Shown in pieces: positions 8,464-17,716 of a stretch of 64,000 nucleotides of DNA. Within the stretch, counting starts at the first letter, position 1, and every line of letters starts with the position of its first letter. Where the stretch lies: positions 5,704,001-5,768,000 of the forward strand of contig NZ_CP137734.1 in assembly GCF_033406955.1 (NCBI RefSeq), read 5' to 3'. This stretch comes from Streptomyces violaceoruber (GTDB lineage: Bacteria; Actinomycetota; Actinomycetes; Streptomycetales; Streptomycetaceae). The notes beneath the pieces were generated by a model. It was not told where the DNA came from, did not search any database, and saw only the letters and a program-made list of their open reading frames with translations. The translations under genes were made by a program, and so were the position numbers.

Positions 8464-8534
8464 TTGCCGGGGGCGTACCCCACGGCCGTACACTGGGCCG
8501 GGGAAGTCTGGCACTCGCGAGCCATGAGTGCCAG
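8464..8534 (+). promoter_or_regulatory. hrcA promoter with CIRCE operator
   Basis: CTGGCACTC (8508-8516), nine bases, then GAGTGCCAG (8526-8534) is a perfect 9-9-9 inverted repeat. It matches the CIRCE consensus TTAGCACTC-N9-GAGTGCTAA apart from the two outermost bases of each arm. CIRCE is the operator of the heat-shock repressor HrcA. A plausible -10 is TACACT (8489-8494) with TTGCCG (8464-8469) as a widely spaced -35, so the operator lies just after the start of transcription. This indicates autoregulation of hrcA-dnaJ. Confidence 0.9.
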
Positions 8535-8617
8535 GGCGGACAGATCGGACCGGTCAGGCCGGTCAGACAGGGCCAGACGGGCCGAAACGGGCGGACGACA
8601 GCTGGAGGTGCGCGCCG

Positions 8618-9634
8618 ATGCTCAGTGAACGCAGGCTGAAGGTGCTGCGCGCCATCGTCCAGGACTACGTCGGCACCGAGGAACCGGTCGGCTCCAAGGC
8701 CCTCACCGAGCGGCACAACCTCGGCGTCTCCCCGGCCACCGTGCGCAACGACATGGCGGCCCTGGAGGACGAGGGGTTCATCGCGCAGCCGCACACCAGC
8801 GCGGGGCGCATCCCGACCGACAAGGGCTACCGGCTCTTCGTCGACAAGCTGGCGGGCGTCAAGCCGATGACCGCGCCCGAGCGGCGTGCCATCCAGAACT
8901 TCCTGGAGGGCGCCGTCGACCTCGACGACGTCGTGGCCCGCACGGTGCGGCTGCTGGCGCAGCTCACCCGGCAGGTCGCCGTCGTGCAGTATCCGTCGCT
9001 GACGCGCTCGACCGTGCGGCACGTGGAGCTGCTCTCGCTCGCGCCCGCGCGCCTGATGCTCGTGCTGATCACGGACACCGGGCGGGTCGAGCAGCGGATG
9101 GTCGACTGCCCGGCGCCGTTCGGCGAGGCGTCGCTGGCCGATCTGCGGGCGCGGCTCAACAGCCGGGTCGCGGGGCGCCGTTTCGCGGACGTGCCGGCTC
9201 TGGTGGAAGATCTGGCGGAGCCCTTCGAGGCCGAGGATCGCGGTACGGTCTCCACCGTGCTCTCCACTCTCCTGGAGACGCTGGTCGAGGAGAACGAGGA
9301 GCGGCTGATGATCGGCGGCACCGCCAATCTGACCCGCTTCGGGCACGACTTCCCCTTGGTGATCCGGCCGGTGCTGGAGGCGCTGGAGGAGCAGGTGGTG
9401 CTCCTCAAGCTGCTCGGCGAGGCGAAGGATCCGGGCGTGACCGTACGGATCGGTCACGAGAACGCCCACGAGGGACTCAACTCAACGTCCGTCGTGTCGG
9501 TCGGCTACGGTTCGGGCGGCGAGGCGGTTGCCAAGCTCGGCGTGGTCGGACCGACCCGCATGGACTACCCGGGAACGATGGGAGCGGTACGCGCAGTGGC
9601 ACGGTACGTCGGACAGATCCTGGCGGAGTCGTAG
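8618..9634 (+). CDS. hrcA: Heat-inducible transcription repressor HrcA
   Basis: A 338-residue repressor of class I heat-shock genes. The winged-helix N-terminus includes [13 protein letters not shown], the [22 protein letters not shown] helix-turn-helix region and the conserved [13 protein letters not shown] segment. The C-terminal dimerisation domain includes the TNLTR and ENAHEGLNS stretches. The ATG at 8618 is chosen over an upstream in-frame ATG (8528) because GGAGGTG lies at 8604-8610; the upstream ATG also falls inside the CIRCE site. It is directly followed by dnaJ with no gap. Confidence 0.97.
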
Positions 9635-10771
9635 GTGGCCACGGACTACTACGCCGTACTCGGCGTGCGCCGCGACGCTTCCCAGGACGAGATCAAGAAG
9701 GCGTTCCGGAGGCTCGCGCGCGAGCTGCACCCGGACGTCAACCCCGATCCGAAGACCCAGGAGCGGTTCAAGGAGATCAACGCCGCCTACGAGGTGTTGT
9801 CGGACCCGCAGAAGAAGCAGGTCTACGACCTCGGCGGCGACCCCCTCTCGCAGGCCGCCGGCGGTGGCGCGGGCGGCTTCGGCGCGGGTGGCTTCGGGAA
9901 CTTCTCGGACATCATGGACGCGTTCTTCGGCACGGCGTCGCAGCGCGGGCCGCGCTCGCGCACCCGCCGCGGCCAGGACGCGATGATCCGCATCGAGGTC
10001 GAGCTGGACGAGGCCGCCTTCGGTACGACCAAGGACATCCAGGTCGACACCGCGGTCGTCTGCAACACCTGCAACGGCGAGGGCGCGGCGCCGGGCACGT
10101 CGGCCCAGACGTGTGACATGTGCCGCGGTCGAGGCGAGGTCTCGCAGGTCACCCGGTCCTTCCTGGGCCAGGTCATGACCTCGCGCCCCTGCCCGCAGTG
10201 CCAGGGCTTCGGCACCGTGGTCCCGACCCCGTGCCCCGAGTGCGCGGGCGACGGCCGGGTCCGCTCCCGGCGCACCCTGACCGTGAAGATCCCGGCCGGT
10301 GTCGACAACGGCACCCGGATCCAGCTCGCGGGCGAGGGCGAGGTCGGCCCCGGCGGCGGCCCGGCCGGCGACCTGTACGTCGAGATCCACGAGCTGCCCC
10401 ACTCCACCTTCCAGCGGCGCGGCGACGACCTGCACTGCACGGTCACCATCCCGATGACGGCGGCGGCCCTCGGCACCAAGGTGCCGCTGGAGACCCTCGA
10501 CGGCATGGAGGAGGTCGACATCCGCCCGGGCACCCAGTCCGGCCAGTCGATCCCGAAGCACGGCCGGGGCGTCACCCACCTGCGCGGCGGCGGTCGCGGC
10601 GACCTCATCGTGCACGTCGAGGTCACCACCCCGGGCAAGCTCGACCCCGAACAGGAACGCCTCCTGCGCGAGCTGGCCAAGCTCCGCGGCGAGGAACGCC
10701 CGACGGGGCAGTTCCAGCCGGGGCAGCAAGGGCTGTTCTCGCGGCTGAAGGACGCCTTCAACGGGCGCTGA
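9635..10771 (+). CDS. dnaJ2: Molecular chaperone DnaJ (second-copy type)
   Basis: A 378-residue Hsp40 co-chaperone of DnaK. The J-domain is at residues 1-70 with HPD at 32-34. A Gly/Phe-rich region follows, then four CxxCxGxG zinc motifs (CNTCNGEG, CDMCRGRG, CPQCQGFG, CPECAGDG) at about 145-215, and the C-terminal substrate domain. The GTG start directly abuts the hrcA stop codon, so the two are translationally coupled. The position next to hrcA, away from dnaK-grpE, is typical of the second actinobacterial DnaJ. Control by CIRCE/HrcA is expected from the operon. Confidence 0.95.
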   Translation: MATDYYAVLGVRRDASQDEIKKAFRRLARELHPDVNPDPKTQERFKEINAAYEVLSDPQKKQVYDLGGDPLSQAAGGGAGGFGAGGFGNFSDIMDAFFGTASQRGPRSRTRRGQDAMIRIEVELDEAAFGTTKDIQVDTAVVCNTCNGEGAAPGTSAQTCDMCRGRGEVSQVTRSFLGQVMTSRPCPQCQGFGTVVPTPCPECAGDGRVRSRRTLTVKIPAGVDNGTRIQLAGEGEVGPGGGPAGDLYVEIHELPHSTFQRRGDDLHCTVTIPMTAAALGTKVPLETLDGMEEVDIRPGTQSGQSIPKHGRGVTHLRGGGRGDLIVHVEVTTPGKLDPEQERLLRELAKLRGEERPTGQFQPGQQGLFSRLKDAFNGR

Positions 10772-10859
10772 CGCCGTACGCCGCGATGCGGATGCTCCTG
10801 GCGTATGCCAACGGAAGCCCGGATTCGGACTTGTGTGGAGGACGTGACAACATGCCGTC

Positions 10860-11954
10860 ATGTCCTCCGCACTGACCGATCTCTTCCCCTACCCGATCGT
10901 GCAGGCGCCCATGGCGGGCGGCGTCTCCGTGCCGCGGCTCGCGGCCGCGGTGTCCGAGGCGGGCGGGCTGGGCTTCCTGGCCGCCGGGTACAAGACCGCG
11001 GACGGGATGTACCAGGAGATCAAACAGCTGAGGGGGCTCACCAGCCGTCCCTTCGGCGTCAACCTGTTCCTCCCGCAGCCGGAGACGGCCGATCCCGCCG
11101 CCGTCGACGTCTACGCCCACCAGCTGGCCGGCGAGGCCGCCTGGTACGAGACCGAGCTGGGCGACCCCGACTGCGGACGGGACGACGGCTACGACACCAA
11201 GGTCGCCGTCCTGCTGGACAACCCCGTGCCGGTGGTGTCGTTCCACTTCGGCGTGCCCAGCCGCGAGGTCGTCGACTCCCTGCACCGCGTGGGCACCTTC
11301 GCGCTGGTCGGCGCGACCACCGCGGACGAGGCCCGGGCCGTCGAGCAGTCCGGCGCCGACGCGGTGATCGCCCAGGGCATGGAGGCCGGCGGCCACCAGG
11401 GCACCCACCGGGACAACCCGGAGACCGGCGGCGCCGGGACCGGACTGCTGTCGCTGGTCGCCCAGGTCCGGGAGGCGGTGAGCCTGCCGATCGTCGCCGC
11501 CGGCGGCATCATGCGCGGCGGCCAGATCGCCGCGGTCCTCGCGGCCGGCGCGAGCGCGGCCCAGCTGGGCACCGCCTTCCTCGCCACCTCCGAGTCCGGC
11601 GCGCACGACCTGCACAAGCAGGCGCTGACCAACCCGCTGTTCGTCCGCACCGAACTCACCCGCGCCTTCTCCGGCCGCCCGGCCCGCGCCCTGGTCAACC
11701 GCTTCCTGCGCGAGCACGGCCCCTACGCCCCCGCCGCCTACCCCGAGGTGCACCACCTCACCGCGCCGGTGCGCAAGGCGGCGGCGAAGGCGGGCGACGC
11801 GCAGGGCATGGCGCTGTGGGCGGGACAGGGCCACCGGATGGCCCGGGAGCTGCCCGCCGGACAGCTGGTGGAGGTGCTGGTCGCCGAACTCGCCGCCGCC
11901 GGGACAGCGTTGTCGGGGTTGTCGGGCTACGCGACGGGGGGCGGCGCCCGATGA
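10860..11954 (+). CDS. Nitronate monooxygenase (NPD family)
   Basis: A 364-residue flavoprotein of the 2-nitropropane dioxygenase family. It shows the N-terminal QAPMAGGVS motif, a GGLGFLAAG loop, GGHQGTH with the likely catalytic His, and the FMN phosphate-binding segment around IVAAGGI and AAQLGTAFL. The family oxidises alkyl nitronates and is thought to detoxify propionate-3-nitronate. The ATG at 10860 follows GGAGG about 20 nt upstream, so the ribosome-binding site is weak. The stop overlaps the start of rsmE by four bases (ATGA), which implies co-translation. Confidence 0.9.
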   Translation: MSSALTDLFPYPIVQAPMAGGVSVPRLAAAVSEAGGLGFLAAGYKTADGMYQEIKQLRGLTSRPFGVNLFLPQPETADPAAVDVYAHQLAGEAAWYETELGDPDCGRDDGYDTKVAVLLDNPVPVVSFHFGVPSREVVDSLHRVGTFALVGATTADEARAVEQSGADAVIAQGMEAGGHQGTHRDNPETGGAGTGLLSLVAQVREAVSLPIVAAGGIMRGGQIAAVLAAGASAAQLGTAFLATSESGAHDLHKQALTNPLFVRTELTRAFSGRPARALVNRFLREHGPYAPAAYPEVHHLTAPVRKAAAKAGDAQGMALWAGQGHRMARELPAGQLVEVLVAELAAAGTALSGLSGYATGGGAR

Positions 11955-12700
11955 CGGCACCGGTGTTCGTGGTCGACTCGCTGCGGCCGCAGGACCTGCC
12001 CGCGGGGGAGTACGTCCTCGACGGCCCCGAGGGACGCCACGCCGTCTCCGTGAAGCGGCTGCGGGCGGGTGAGGACGTCGTCCTCACCGACGGGCGCGGC
12101 CACTGGGCCGAGGGCACGGTGAAGGCCGCCGAGGGCAAGGACCGACTGGTCGTCACCGTGCCGGGCGGCGTGCGCGAGGAGCCCGCCGAGCAGCCCCGCA
12201 TCACCGTCGTCCAGGCCCTGCCCAAGGGCGACCGCGGTGAGCTGGCCGTCGAGACGATGACCGAGGTCGGGGTCGACGCGATCGTGCCCTGGGCGGCGTC
12301 CCGGTGCATCACGCAGTGGAAGGGCGAGCGCGGCCTGAAGGCGCTCGGCAAGTGGCGGGCGACGGCCCGGGAGGCGGGCAAGCAGTCCCGACGGGTCCGC
12401 TTCCCCGACGTCGCGGACGCCGCGAGCAGCAAGCAGGTTGCCTCACTTCTGGCCGCGGCCGACTTCGCCGCCGTCCTCCACGAGAGCGGCGACGTCCCCC
12501 TGTCCGACGCCGAACTTCCCGCCTCCGGCGACATCGTGCTGGTGGTCGGCCCCGAAGGCGGGGTGTCCCCGGACGAGTTGGCCCTCTTCGCCGAGGCGGG
12601 CGCGGACCCCTACCGCCTGGGCCGCAGCGTCCTGCGCACCTCCACCGCGGGCACCGCCGCGACCGCCGTACTCCTGGCCCGCACCGGCCGCTGGTCCTGA
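11951..12700 (+). CDS. rsmE: 16S rRNA (uracil1498-N3)-methyltransferase RsmE
   Basis: A 249-residue SPOUT methyltransferase that methylates U1498 of 16S rRNA. The N-terminal PUA-like region is followed by the knotted SAM domain, with QALPKGDRGELAVE, SRCITQWK and, near the end, VGPEGGVSPDELAL and RLGRSVLRTSTA. These match the family core. The start ATG overlaps the preceding stop codon. In many bacteria rsmE follows dnaJ or prmA; here a nitronate monooxygenase intervenes within the same heat-shock gene run. Confidence 0.95.
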   Translation: MTAPVFVVDSLRPQDLPAGEYVLDGPEGRHAVSVKRLRAGEDVVLTDGRGHWAEGTVKAAEGKDRLVVTVPGGVREEPAEQPRITVVQALPKGDRGELAVETMTEVGVDAIVPWAASRCITQWKGERGLKALGKWRATAREAGKQSRRVRFPDVADAASSKQVASLLAAADFAAVLHESGDVPLSDAELPASGDIVLVVGPEGGVSPDELALFAEAGADPYRLGRSVLRTSTAGTAATAVLLARTGRWS

Positions 12701-12740
12701 CGGCGCCCGGCTGACCGGTCCGGTCCTGTGACGGCCCCGG

Positions 12741-13118
12741 TCAGCCGTCGGCGGCGGCGACCACGGCGGGGAACAGCTCCCAGCCGTCCAGCTCCACCGG
12801 CCGGCCCCCGGGCCCGGGCAGCAGCGCCCGCCGCCCGGCCGCCTCGACCAGGGCCCGTACGACACCGGGTTCGCGCAGGTTGAGCAGGTTGCCGCGGTCG
12901 TCGCCCACGCAGCCCTCGTACCAGTAGCCGCCCTCCGTGGTCCACCGGCCGGAGTCGGGCGCACCCGCGCGGAAGACGAACCGGACCCGGACCCCGTCCC
13001 GGTACAGCGTGAGCGCGTCCCGCCAGACGCCGTCGCGGCCCCGTTTCTGCCGGTGAGTCCACAGCCAGGTGGTGAGGTCGTCCATGACGAGCCTGCGCTG
13101 TCTGCGGTCGTTGCCCAT
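12741..13118 (-). CDS. Conserved hypothetical protein, about 125 residues
   Basis: Unrecognised small soluble protein, convergent with rsmE. The sequence is basic at the N-terminus (NDRRQRRL) and then rich in Trp and Gly, with WTTEGGYWYEG and LLNLREPGVVRALVEAAG. Two starts are possible. The ATG at 13118 has TACCGT seven bases upstream, as in a leaderless promoter; the ATG at 13085 (MDDLTTWLW) would give 114 residues. It is divergent from the lipoprotein gene at 13191, with about 70 nt between them. No function is assigned. Confidence 0.65.
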   Translation of the reverse strand: MGNDRRQRRLVMDDLTTWLWTHRQKRGRDGVWRDALTLYRDGVRVRFVFRAGAPDSGRWTTEGGYWYEGCVGDDRGNLLNLREPGVVRALVEAAGRRALLPGPGGRPVELDGWELFPAVVAAADG

Positions 13119-13190
13119 GGCGCCCACGGTAGTGAGGAGTGGCCGTATGCGCCCTACCGCCGGCCCCCGGGCGGTGGCAGGCTGCCCTCC

Positions 13191-13706
13191 ATGGGGGCAT
13201 TGAGGCGGATTCGGCGCATGGCTCCGGTGGTCGTCGGCTCGGCCGTCGCCGTCGGCGGGCTCGTCGCGTGCGAGCCGGGCGGACTCGGCTCCGCGACGGT
13301 CGCCTACACGACCGACCAGACCGTGACCCGGGAACTTCAGCGGCAGAAGGCGGAGGTGCGCTGGCTCACCTGCACCGCCTCCTACGGCGACAAGGGCACC
13401 ACGGCCTCGGCGAGCGAGAACGCGGTCGCCTCCGTGCACTGCGAGGGCAGGACGGACGCCGGCCAGGACATCACCGTCGACGGCAAGGTCACCAAGGTCG
13501 TCAACGGCGCCTGCGTGCGCGGGAACCTGACCGCGAAGGTGGACGGCAAGGAGTGGTTCCGGGTGAAGGGGCTGGGCAACTGCGACGCCACCGGCGCCCC
13601 GCCCGCCGACCGGCCCTCCCGGAACGGGCCGGGGCCCACCGTGACCGTCACCCGGACCATCTGGTGCCCCGCCGACCCGCACTGCGGGCCGGTCGAGGGC
13701 AAGTGA
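13191..13706 (+). CDS. Putative lipoprotein
   Basis: A 171-residue secreted protein. The first 27 residues have a basic start (RRIRR), a hydrophobic core and the lipobox LVAC, so Cys27 should be lipidated. The mature part has three further Cys in its core region, suggesting disulfides, and alternating polar beta-like segments. A fourth pair, CPADPHC, lies near the end after a Pro-rich stretch. The ATG at 13191 is used because the signal peptide starts there. I do not recognise the mature domain. It precedes the tricorn-type protease gene on the same strand by about 70 nt. Confidence 0.75.
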   Translation: MGALRRIRRMAPVVVGSAVAVGGLVACEPGGLGSATVAYTTDQTVTRELQRQKAEVRWLTCTASYGDKGTTASASENAVASVHCEGRTDAGQDITVDGKVTKVVNGACVRGNLTAKVDGKEWFRVKGLGNCDATGAPPADRPSRNGPGPTVTVTRTIWCPADPHCGPVEGK

Positions 13707-13779
13707 CCGGGCCGGGGCCATGGCCGGGAAGTGATCCAAACCTCTGTCGGCGGGGCGCGCCCCTGCATAGGGTATGGGG

Positions 13780-16700
13780 GTGACTCAGCCCGCAGCGCCT
13801 GCCTACCTCCGCTTTCCGCACCCGCACGGCGAGTTGGTCGCCTTCACCGCCGAGGACGACGTGTGGCTCGCCCCGCTCGACGGCGGCCGTGCCTGGCGGG
13901 TCAGCGCCGACAACGTGCCGGTGAACCACCCGCGGATCTCGCCCGACGGCACCAAGGTCGCCTGGACCTCCACCCGTGACGGCGCCCCCGAGGTGCACGT
14001 CGCCCCCGTCGAGGGCGGCCCCGCCAAGCGCCTCACCCACTGGGGCAGCATCAGGACCCAGGTACGCGGCTGGACCGCCGACGGCCGCGTCCTCGCCCTG
14101 AGCACCTACGGCCAGGCCAGCCTGCGCCGCAGCTGGGCCCGCGCCCTCCCGCTCGACGGCGGCCCGGCGACCACCCTGCCGTACGGACCCGTCGGCGACG
14201 TCGCCCAGGGCCCGCACACCGTGCTGCTGTCCGCGCCGATGGGCCGCGAGGCCGCCTGGTGGAAGCGCTACCGGGGCGGCACCGCGGGCAAGCTGTGGAT
14301 CGACCGCGAGGACGACGGCGAGTTCGTCCGCCTGCACGACGGCCTGGACGGCAACATCGAGTACCCCTTCTGGGTCGGCGACCGGATCGCCTTCCTCTCC
14401 GACCACGAGGGCACCGGCGCCCTCTACTCCTCCCTCGCCGACGGCTCCGACCTGCGCCGGCACACACCGGTCGACGGCTTCTACGCCCGGCACGCCGCGA
14501 CCGACGGCAGCCGCGTCGTCTACGCGTCGGCCGGTGAGCTGTGGACCCTCGACGACCTCGACGGCGCCGAACCGCGCCGCGTGGACATCCGGCTCGGCGG
14601 CGCCCGCGTCGACCTCCAGTCGTACCCGGTCAACGCCGCCCGCTGGTTCGGCTCCGCGTCCCCCGACCACACCGCGCGCGGCAGCGCCGTCGCCGTACGC
14701 GGCGGCGTGCACTGGGTCACCCACCGCTCCGGACCCGCCCGCGCCCTCGCGGCCACCCCGGGCGTGCGCACCCGGCTGCCGCGCACCTTCCGCGTCGACG
14801 GCGAGGAGTGGGTGGTGTGGGTGACGGACGCCGAGGGCGAGGACGCCCTGGAGTTCGCGCCCGCCACCGGACTCGCCCCCGGCGCCACCACACGGCGCCT
14901 GGCCGCCGGGCAGCTCGGCCGGGTGCTGCACCTCGCGGTGGCCCCCGACGGCAGCCGCGTCGCCGTCGCCTCGCACGACGGGCGGGTCCTGCTCGTCGAG
15001 CGCGAGAGCGGCGAGGTCCGCGAGGTCGACCGCAGCGAGGACGGCGACGCCTCCGGCCTGGTCTTCTCGCCCGACTCCTCCTGGCTCGCCTGGTCCCACC
15101 CCGGGCCGGAGCCGCTGCGCCAGCTCAAGCTCGCCAACACCACCGACCTGTCGGTGAGCGAGGCGACGCCGCTGCGCTTCAAGGACTACTCGCCGGCCTT
15201 CACCCTCGACGGCAAGCACCTCGCCTTCCTCTCCACCCGCTCCTTCGACCCGGTCTACGACGAGCACGTCTTCGACCTGGCCTTCGTCGAGGGCGCCCGG
15301 CCCTACCTGATCACCCTCGCCGCGACCACCCCCTCGCCCTTCGGTCCGCAGCGCCACGGCCGTCCGTTCGAGACCCCGGACCGCGAGGAGACCCCCGACA
15401 GCGAGGGCACCCCCACCACCCGGATCGACATCGAGGGCCTCGCCGACCGCATCGTGCCCTTCCCGGTCGAGGCCGCCCGCTACTCCCGGCTGCGCGCCGC
15501 CAAGGACGGCGTCCTGTGGCTGCGCCACCCGCTCACCGGCGTCCTCGGCGCCTCCCGCGCCAACCCGGAGGACCCCGACCCGAACACCGAGCTGGAGCGC
15601 TACGACCTCGCCCAGCAGCGCGTCGAGCACCTCGGCGGCGACGCCGACCACTTCGAGGTCAGCGGCGACGGCAAGCGGGTGCTGCTGTGGACCGACGGCC
15701 GGCTCAAGGTCGTCCCCAGCGACCGGCGGGCCTCCGGCGACGAGGACAGCGACACCAACATCACCGTCGACCTGGGCCGGGTCCGGCAGACCGTCGAACC
15801 GGCCGCCGAGTGGCGGCAGATGTTCGACGAGACCGGCCGCATCATGCGCGACCACTACTGGCGGGCCGACATGAACGGCGTCGACTGGGACGGCGTCCTG
15901 GACCGCTACCGGCCCGTCCTGGACCGCGTCGCCACCCACGACGACCTGGTCGACCTCCTGTGGGAGGTGCACGGCGAGCTGGGCACCTCGCACGCCTACG
16001 TCACCCCGCGCGGCGGCCACGGCTCCGGCGCCCGGCAGGGCCTGCTCGGCGCCGACCTCTCCCGTCACGAGGACGGCGCCTGGCGCATCGACCGCGTCCT
16101 GCCGTCCGAGACCTCCGACCCCGACGCCCGCTCCCCGCTCGCCGCACCCGGGGTCGCGGTGCGCGCCGGGGACGCGATCGTCGCGGTGGCGGGACAGGCC
16201 GTGGACCCGGTCACCGGTCCCGGACCACTGCTCGTCGGTACGGCGGGCAAGCCGGTCGAGCTGACCGTCTCCCCGTCCGGCGGCGGAGAGGTGCGGCACG
16301 CCGTCGTCGTCCCGCTCGCCGACGAGGAGCCGCTGCGCTACCACGCCTGGGTCGCCGACCGCCGCGCCTACGTCCACGAGAAGTCCGGCGGCCGGCTCGG
16401 CTACCTGCACGTCCCGGACATGCAGGCGCCCGGCTGGGCCCAGATCCACCGCGACCTGCGCGTCGAGGTGGCCCGGGAGGGCCTGGTCGTCGACGTCCGC
16501 GAGAACCGCGGCGGGCACACCTCCCAGCTGGTGGTGGAGAAGCTGGCCCGGCGCATCGTCGGCTGGGACCTGCCGCGCGGCATGCGGCCGACCAGCTACC
16601 CGCAGGACGCGCCCCGCGGGCCGGTCGTCGCGGTCGCCAACGAGTTCTCCGGCTCCGACGGCGACATCGTCAACGCGGCGATCAAGGCGCTGGGCATCGG

Positions 16701-16977
16701 CCCGGTCGTCGGGGTCCGCACCTGGGGCGGCGTCATCGGCATCGACAGCCGCTACCGGCTGGTCGACGGCACGCTGATCACACAGCCCAAGTACGCGTTC
16801 TGGCTGGAGGGATACGGCTGGGGGGTGGAGAACCACGGCGTCGACCCCGACGTCGAGGTCCCGCAGCGCCCCCAGGATCACGCGGCGGGCCGCGATCCCC
16901 AACTGGACGAGGCGATCGCGCTCGCGCTGGCGGCTCTGGAGGAAACCCCGGCGAAGACACCGCCGAGCCTGCCCTGA
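13780..16977 (+). CDS. Tricorn protease homologue (peptidase family S41)
   Basis: A 1065-residue cytosolic-type protease. Residues about 10-330 and 340-670 read as two WD-like beta-propellers (FSPDSSWLAWSHPGP, ISPDGTKVAW). After these come the C1 helical bundle, a PDZ-like segment (APGVAVRAGDAIVAVAGQ) and the C2 domain. The catalytic residues are visible in ELGTSHAYV (His) and NEFSGSDGD (Ser). The tricorn core trims peptides released by the proteasome. A TAGGGT hexamer at 13768-13773 puts a leaderless start at the GTG at 13780; an ATG at 13774 is the alternative and adds two residues. Confidence 0.92.
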   Translation: MTQPAAPAYLRFPHPHGELVAFTAEDDVWLAPLDGGRAWRVSADNVPVNHPRISPDGTKVAWTSTRDGAPEVHVAPVEGGPAKRLTHWGSIRTQVRGWTADGRVLALSTYGQASLRRSWARALPLDGGPATTLPYGPVGDVAQGPHTVLLSAPMGREAAWWKRYRGGTAGKLWIDREDDGEFVRLHDGLDGNIEYPFWVGDRIAFLSDHEGTGALYSSLADGSDLRRHTPVDGFYARHAATDGSRVVYASAGELWTLDDLDGAEPRRVDIRLGGARVDLQSYPVNAARWFGSASPDHTARGSAVAVRGGVHWVTHRSGPARALAATPGVRTRLPRTFRVDGEEWVVWVTDAEGEDALEFAPATGLAPGATTRRLAAGQLGRVLHLAVAPDGSRVAVASHDGRVLLVERESGEVREVDRSEDGDASGLVFSPDSSWLAWSHPGPEPLRQLKLANTTDLSVSEATPLRFKDYSPAFTLDGKHLAFLSTRSFDPVYDEHVFDLAFVEGARPYLITLAATTPSPFGPQRHGRPFETPDREETPDSEGTPTTRIDIEGLADRIVPFPVEAARYSRLRAAKDGVLWLRHPLTGVLGASRANPEDPDPNTELERYDLAQQRVEHLGGDADHFEVSGDGKRVLLWTDGRLKVVPSDRRASGDEDSDTNITVDLGRVRQTVEPAAEWRQMFDETGRIMRDHYWRADMNGVDWDGVLDRYRPVLDRVATHDDLVDLLWEVHGELGTSHAYVTPRGGHGSGARQGLLGADLSRHEDGAWRIDRVLPSETSDPDARSPLAAPGVAVRAGDAIVAVAGQAVDPVTGPGPLLVGTAGKPVELTVSPSGGGEVRHAVVVPLADEEPLRYHAWVADRRAYVHEKSGGRLGYLHVPDMQAPGWAQIHRDLRVEVAREGLVVDVRENRGGHTSQLVVEKLARRIVGWDLPRGMRPTSYPQDAPRGPVVAVANEFSGSDGDIVNAAIKALGIGPVVGVRTWGGVIGIDSRYRLVDGTLITQPKYAFWLEGYGWGVENHGVDPDVEVPQRPQDHAAGRDPQLDEAIALALAALEETPAKTPPSLP

Positions 16978-17334
16978 CCTGCGGCGCTCCCCGCCGCCGC
17001 TGCGGGCAGTCGTGCCTCCCCCCCAGTGCCTGATCGGCCTGGGAGTCCCCCCAGTGCGGCACGGGTGGGCGCAGCGGCACCCGGCACGCGCCGGCGAGCG
17101 CCCCACCCGGCGTCCGCCACGGCGTGCGGCGCCCAGGCCGGCGTGGGGGTGGGGTGCGCAGCCCGGCGGAACGGGGTGCCGCCCGCGCCCACCCGTGCCG
17201 CCCCAAGCGGCACGACTGCCCGCGGTCGGAGCGGCACGACTGCCCGCAGCCGGGGGACGGAGGCACGACTCCCGCGGCTGCGGCGGTGGCGGATACGATG
17301 CCCATCAGAAGATCACCGGCGTGAGGAGAGCCAA
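16978..17334 (+). repeat. Intergenic region with repeated GGCACGACTGCCCGC motif
   Basis: This 357-nt gap between the tricorn and HIT genes has no convincing reading frame. GGCACGACTGCCCGC occurs at 17209-17223 and 17233-17247, and a shortened form lies near 17262. Its exact reverse complement, CTGCGGGCAGTCGTGCC, lies at 17000-17016 and matches 17233-17249 over 17 bases. The outer copies could pair over about 230 nt or serve as repeated binding sites. The region also carries C-runs near 17017-17025 and 17047-17053. Function is unknown. Confidence 0.6.
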
Positions 17335-17688
17335 GTGGCTGGCGAACCCCAGGACGACTGTCTGTTCTGCAAGATCGTCGCAGGGCAGATTCCCGCGACG
17401 ATCGTCCGCGAGACGGACACCACCGTCGCGTTCCGGGACATCAACCCCCAGGCCCCCACCCATGTCCTGGTGATCCCCAAGGCGCACCACAAGGACGCCG
17501 CCGCCCTCGCCGCCGAGGCCCCGCAGCTCGCCGCCGACGTGCTGCGCGAGACTCAGGCCGTCGCCGACGACGAGAAGCTGGACAGCTACCGCACCGTCTT
17601 CAACACCGGCAGCGGCGCCGGCCAGACCGTCTGGCACGCGCACGCCCACGTGCTCGGCGGCCGCGGCCTCGAATGGCCCCCCGGATAA
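17335..17688 (+). CDS. HIT family protein (HINT-like)
   Basis: A 117-residue histidine-triad hydrolase. CLFCKIVAGQIPA at the N-terminus supplies the zinc-type Cys pair, HVLVIPKAHH lies in the middle, and the HIT motif WHAHAHVLGG is near the C-terminus. HINT proteins cleave nucleoside phosphoramidates and acyl-adenylates. The GTG at 17335 has GAGGAGAG at 17323-17330, a strong ribosome-binding site. RNase Z follows 28 nt later on the same strand and is probably co-transcribed. Confidence 0.93.
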   Translation: MAGEPQDDCLFCKIVAGQIPATIVRETDTTVAFRDINPQAPTHVLVIPKAHHKDAAALAAEAPQLAADVLRETQAVADDEKLDSYRTVFNTGSGAGQTVWHAHAHVLGGRGLEWPPG

Positions 17689-17716
17689 CCCGGACAGGAC
17701 CGGACCACCACCCACC

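Noticed and set aside
9635..9637. Fusion or frameshift between hrcA and dnaJ
   Set aside because: The TAG stop and GTG start are simply adjacent, as in translationally coupled genes; both proteins are full length.
13648..17106. A 1152-codon open frame antisense to the tricorn protease gene
   Set aside because: Same GC-skew effect; the composition is low-complexity Gly/Val/Asp/Arg and the plus strand encodes a well-formed S41 protease.
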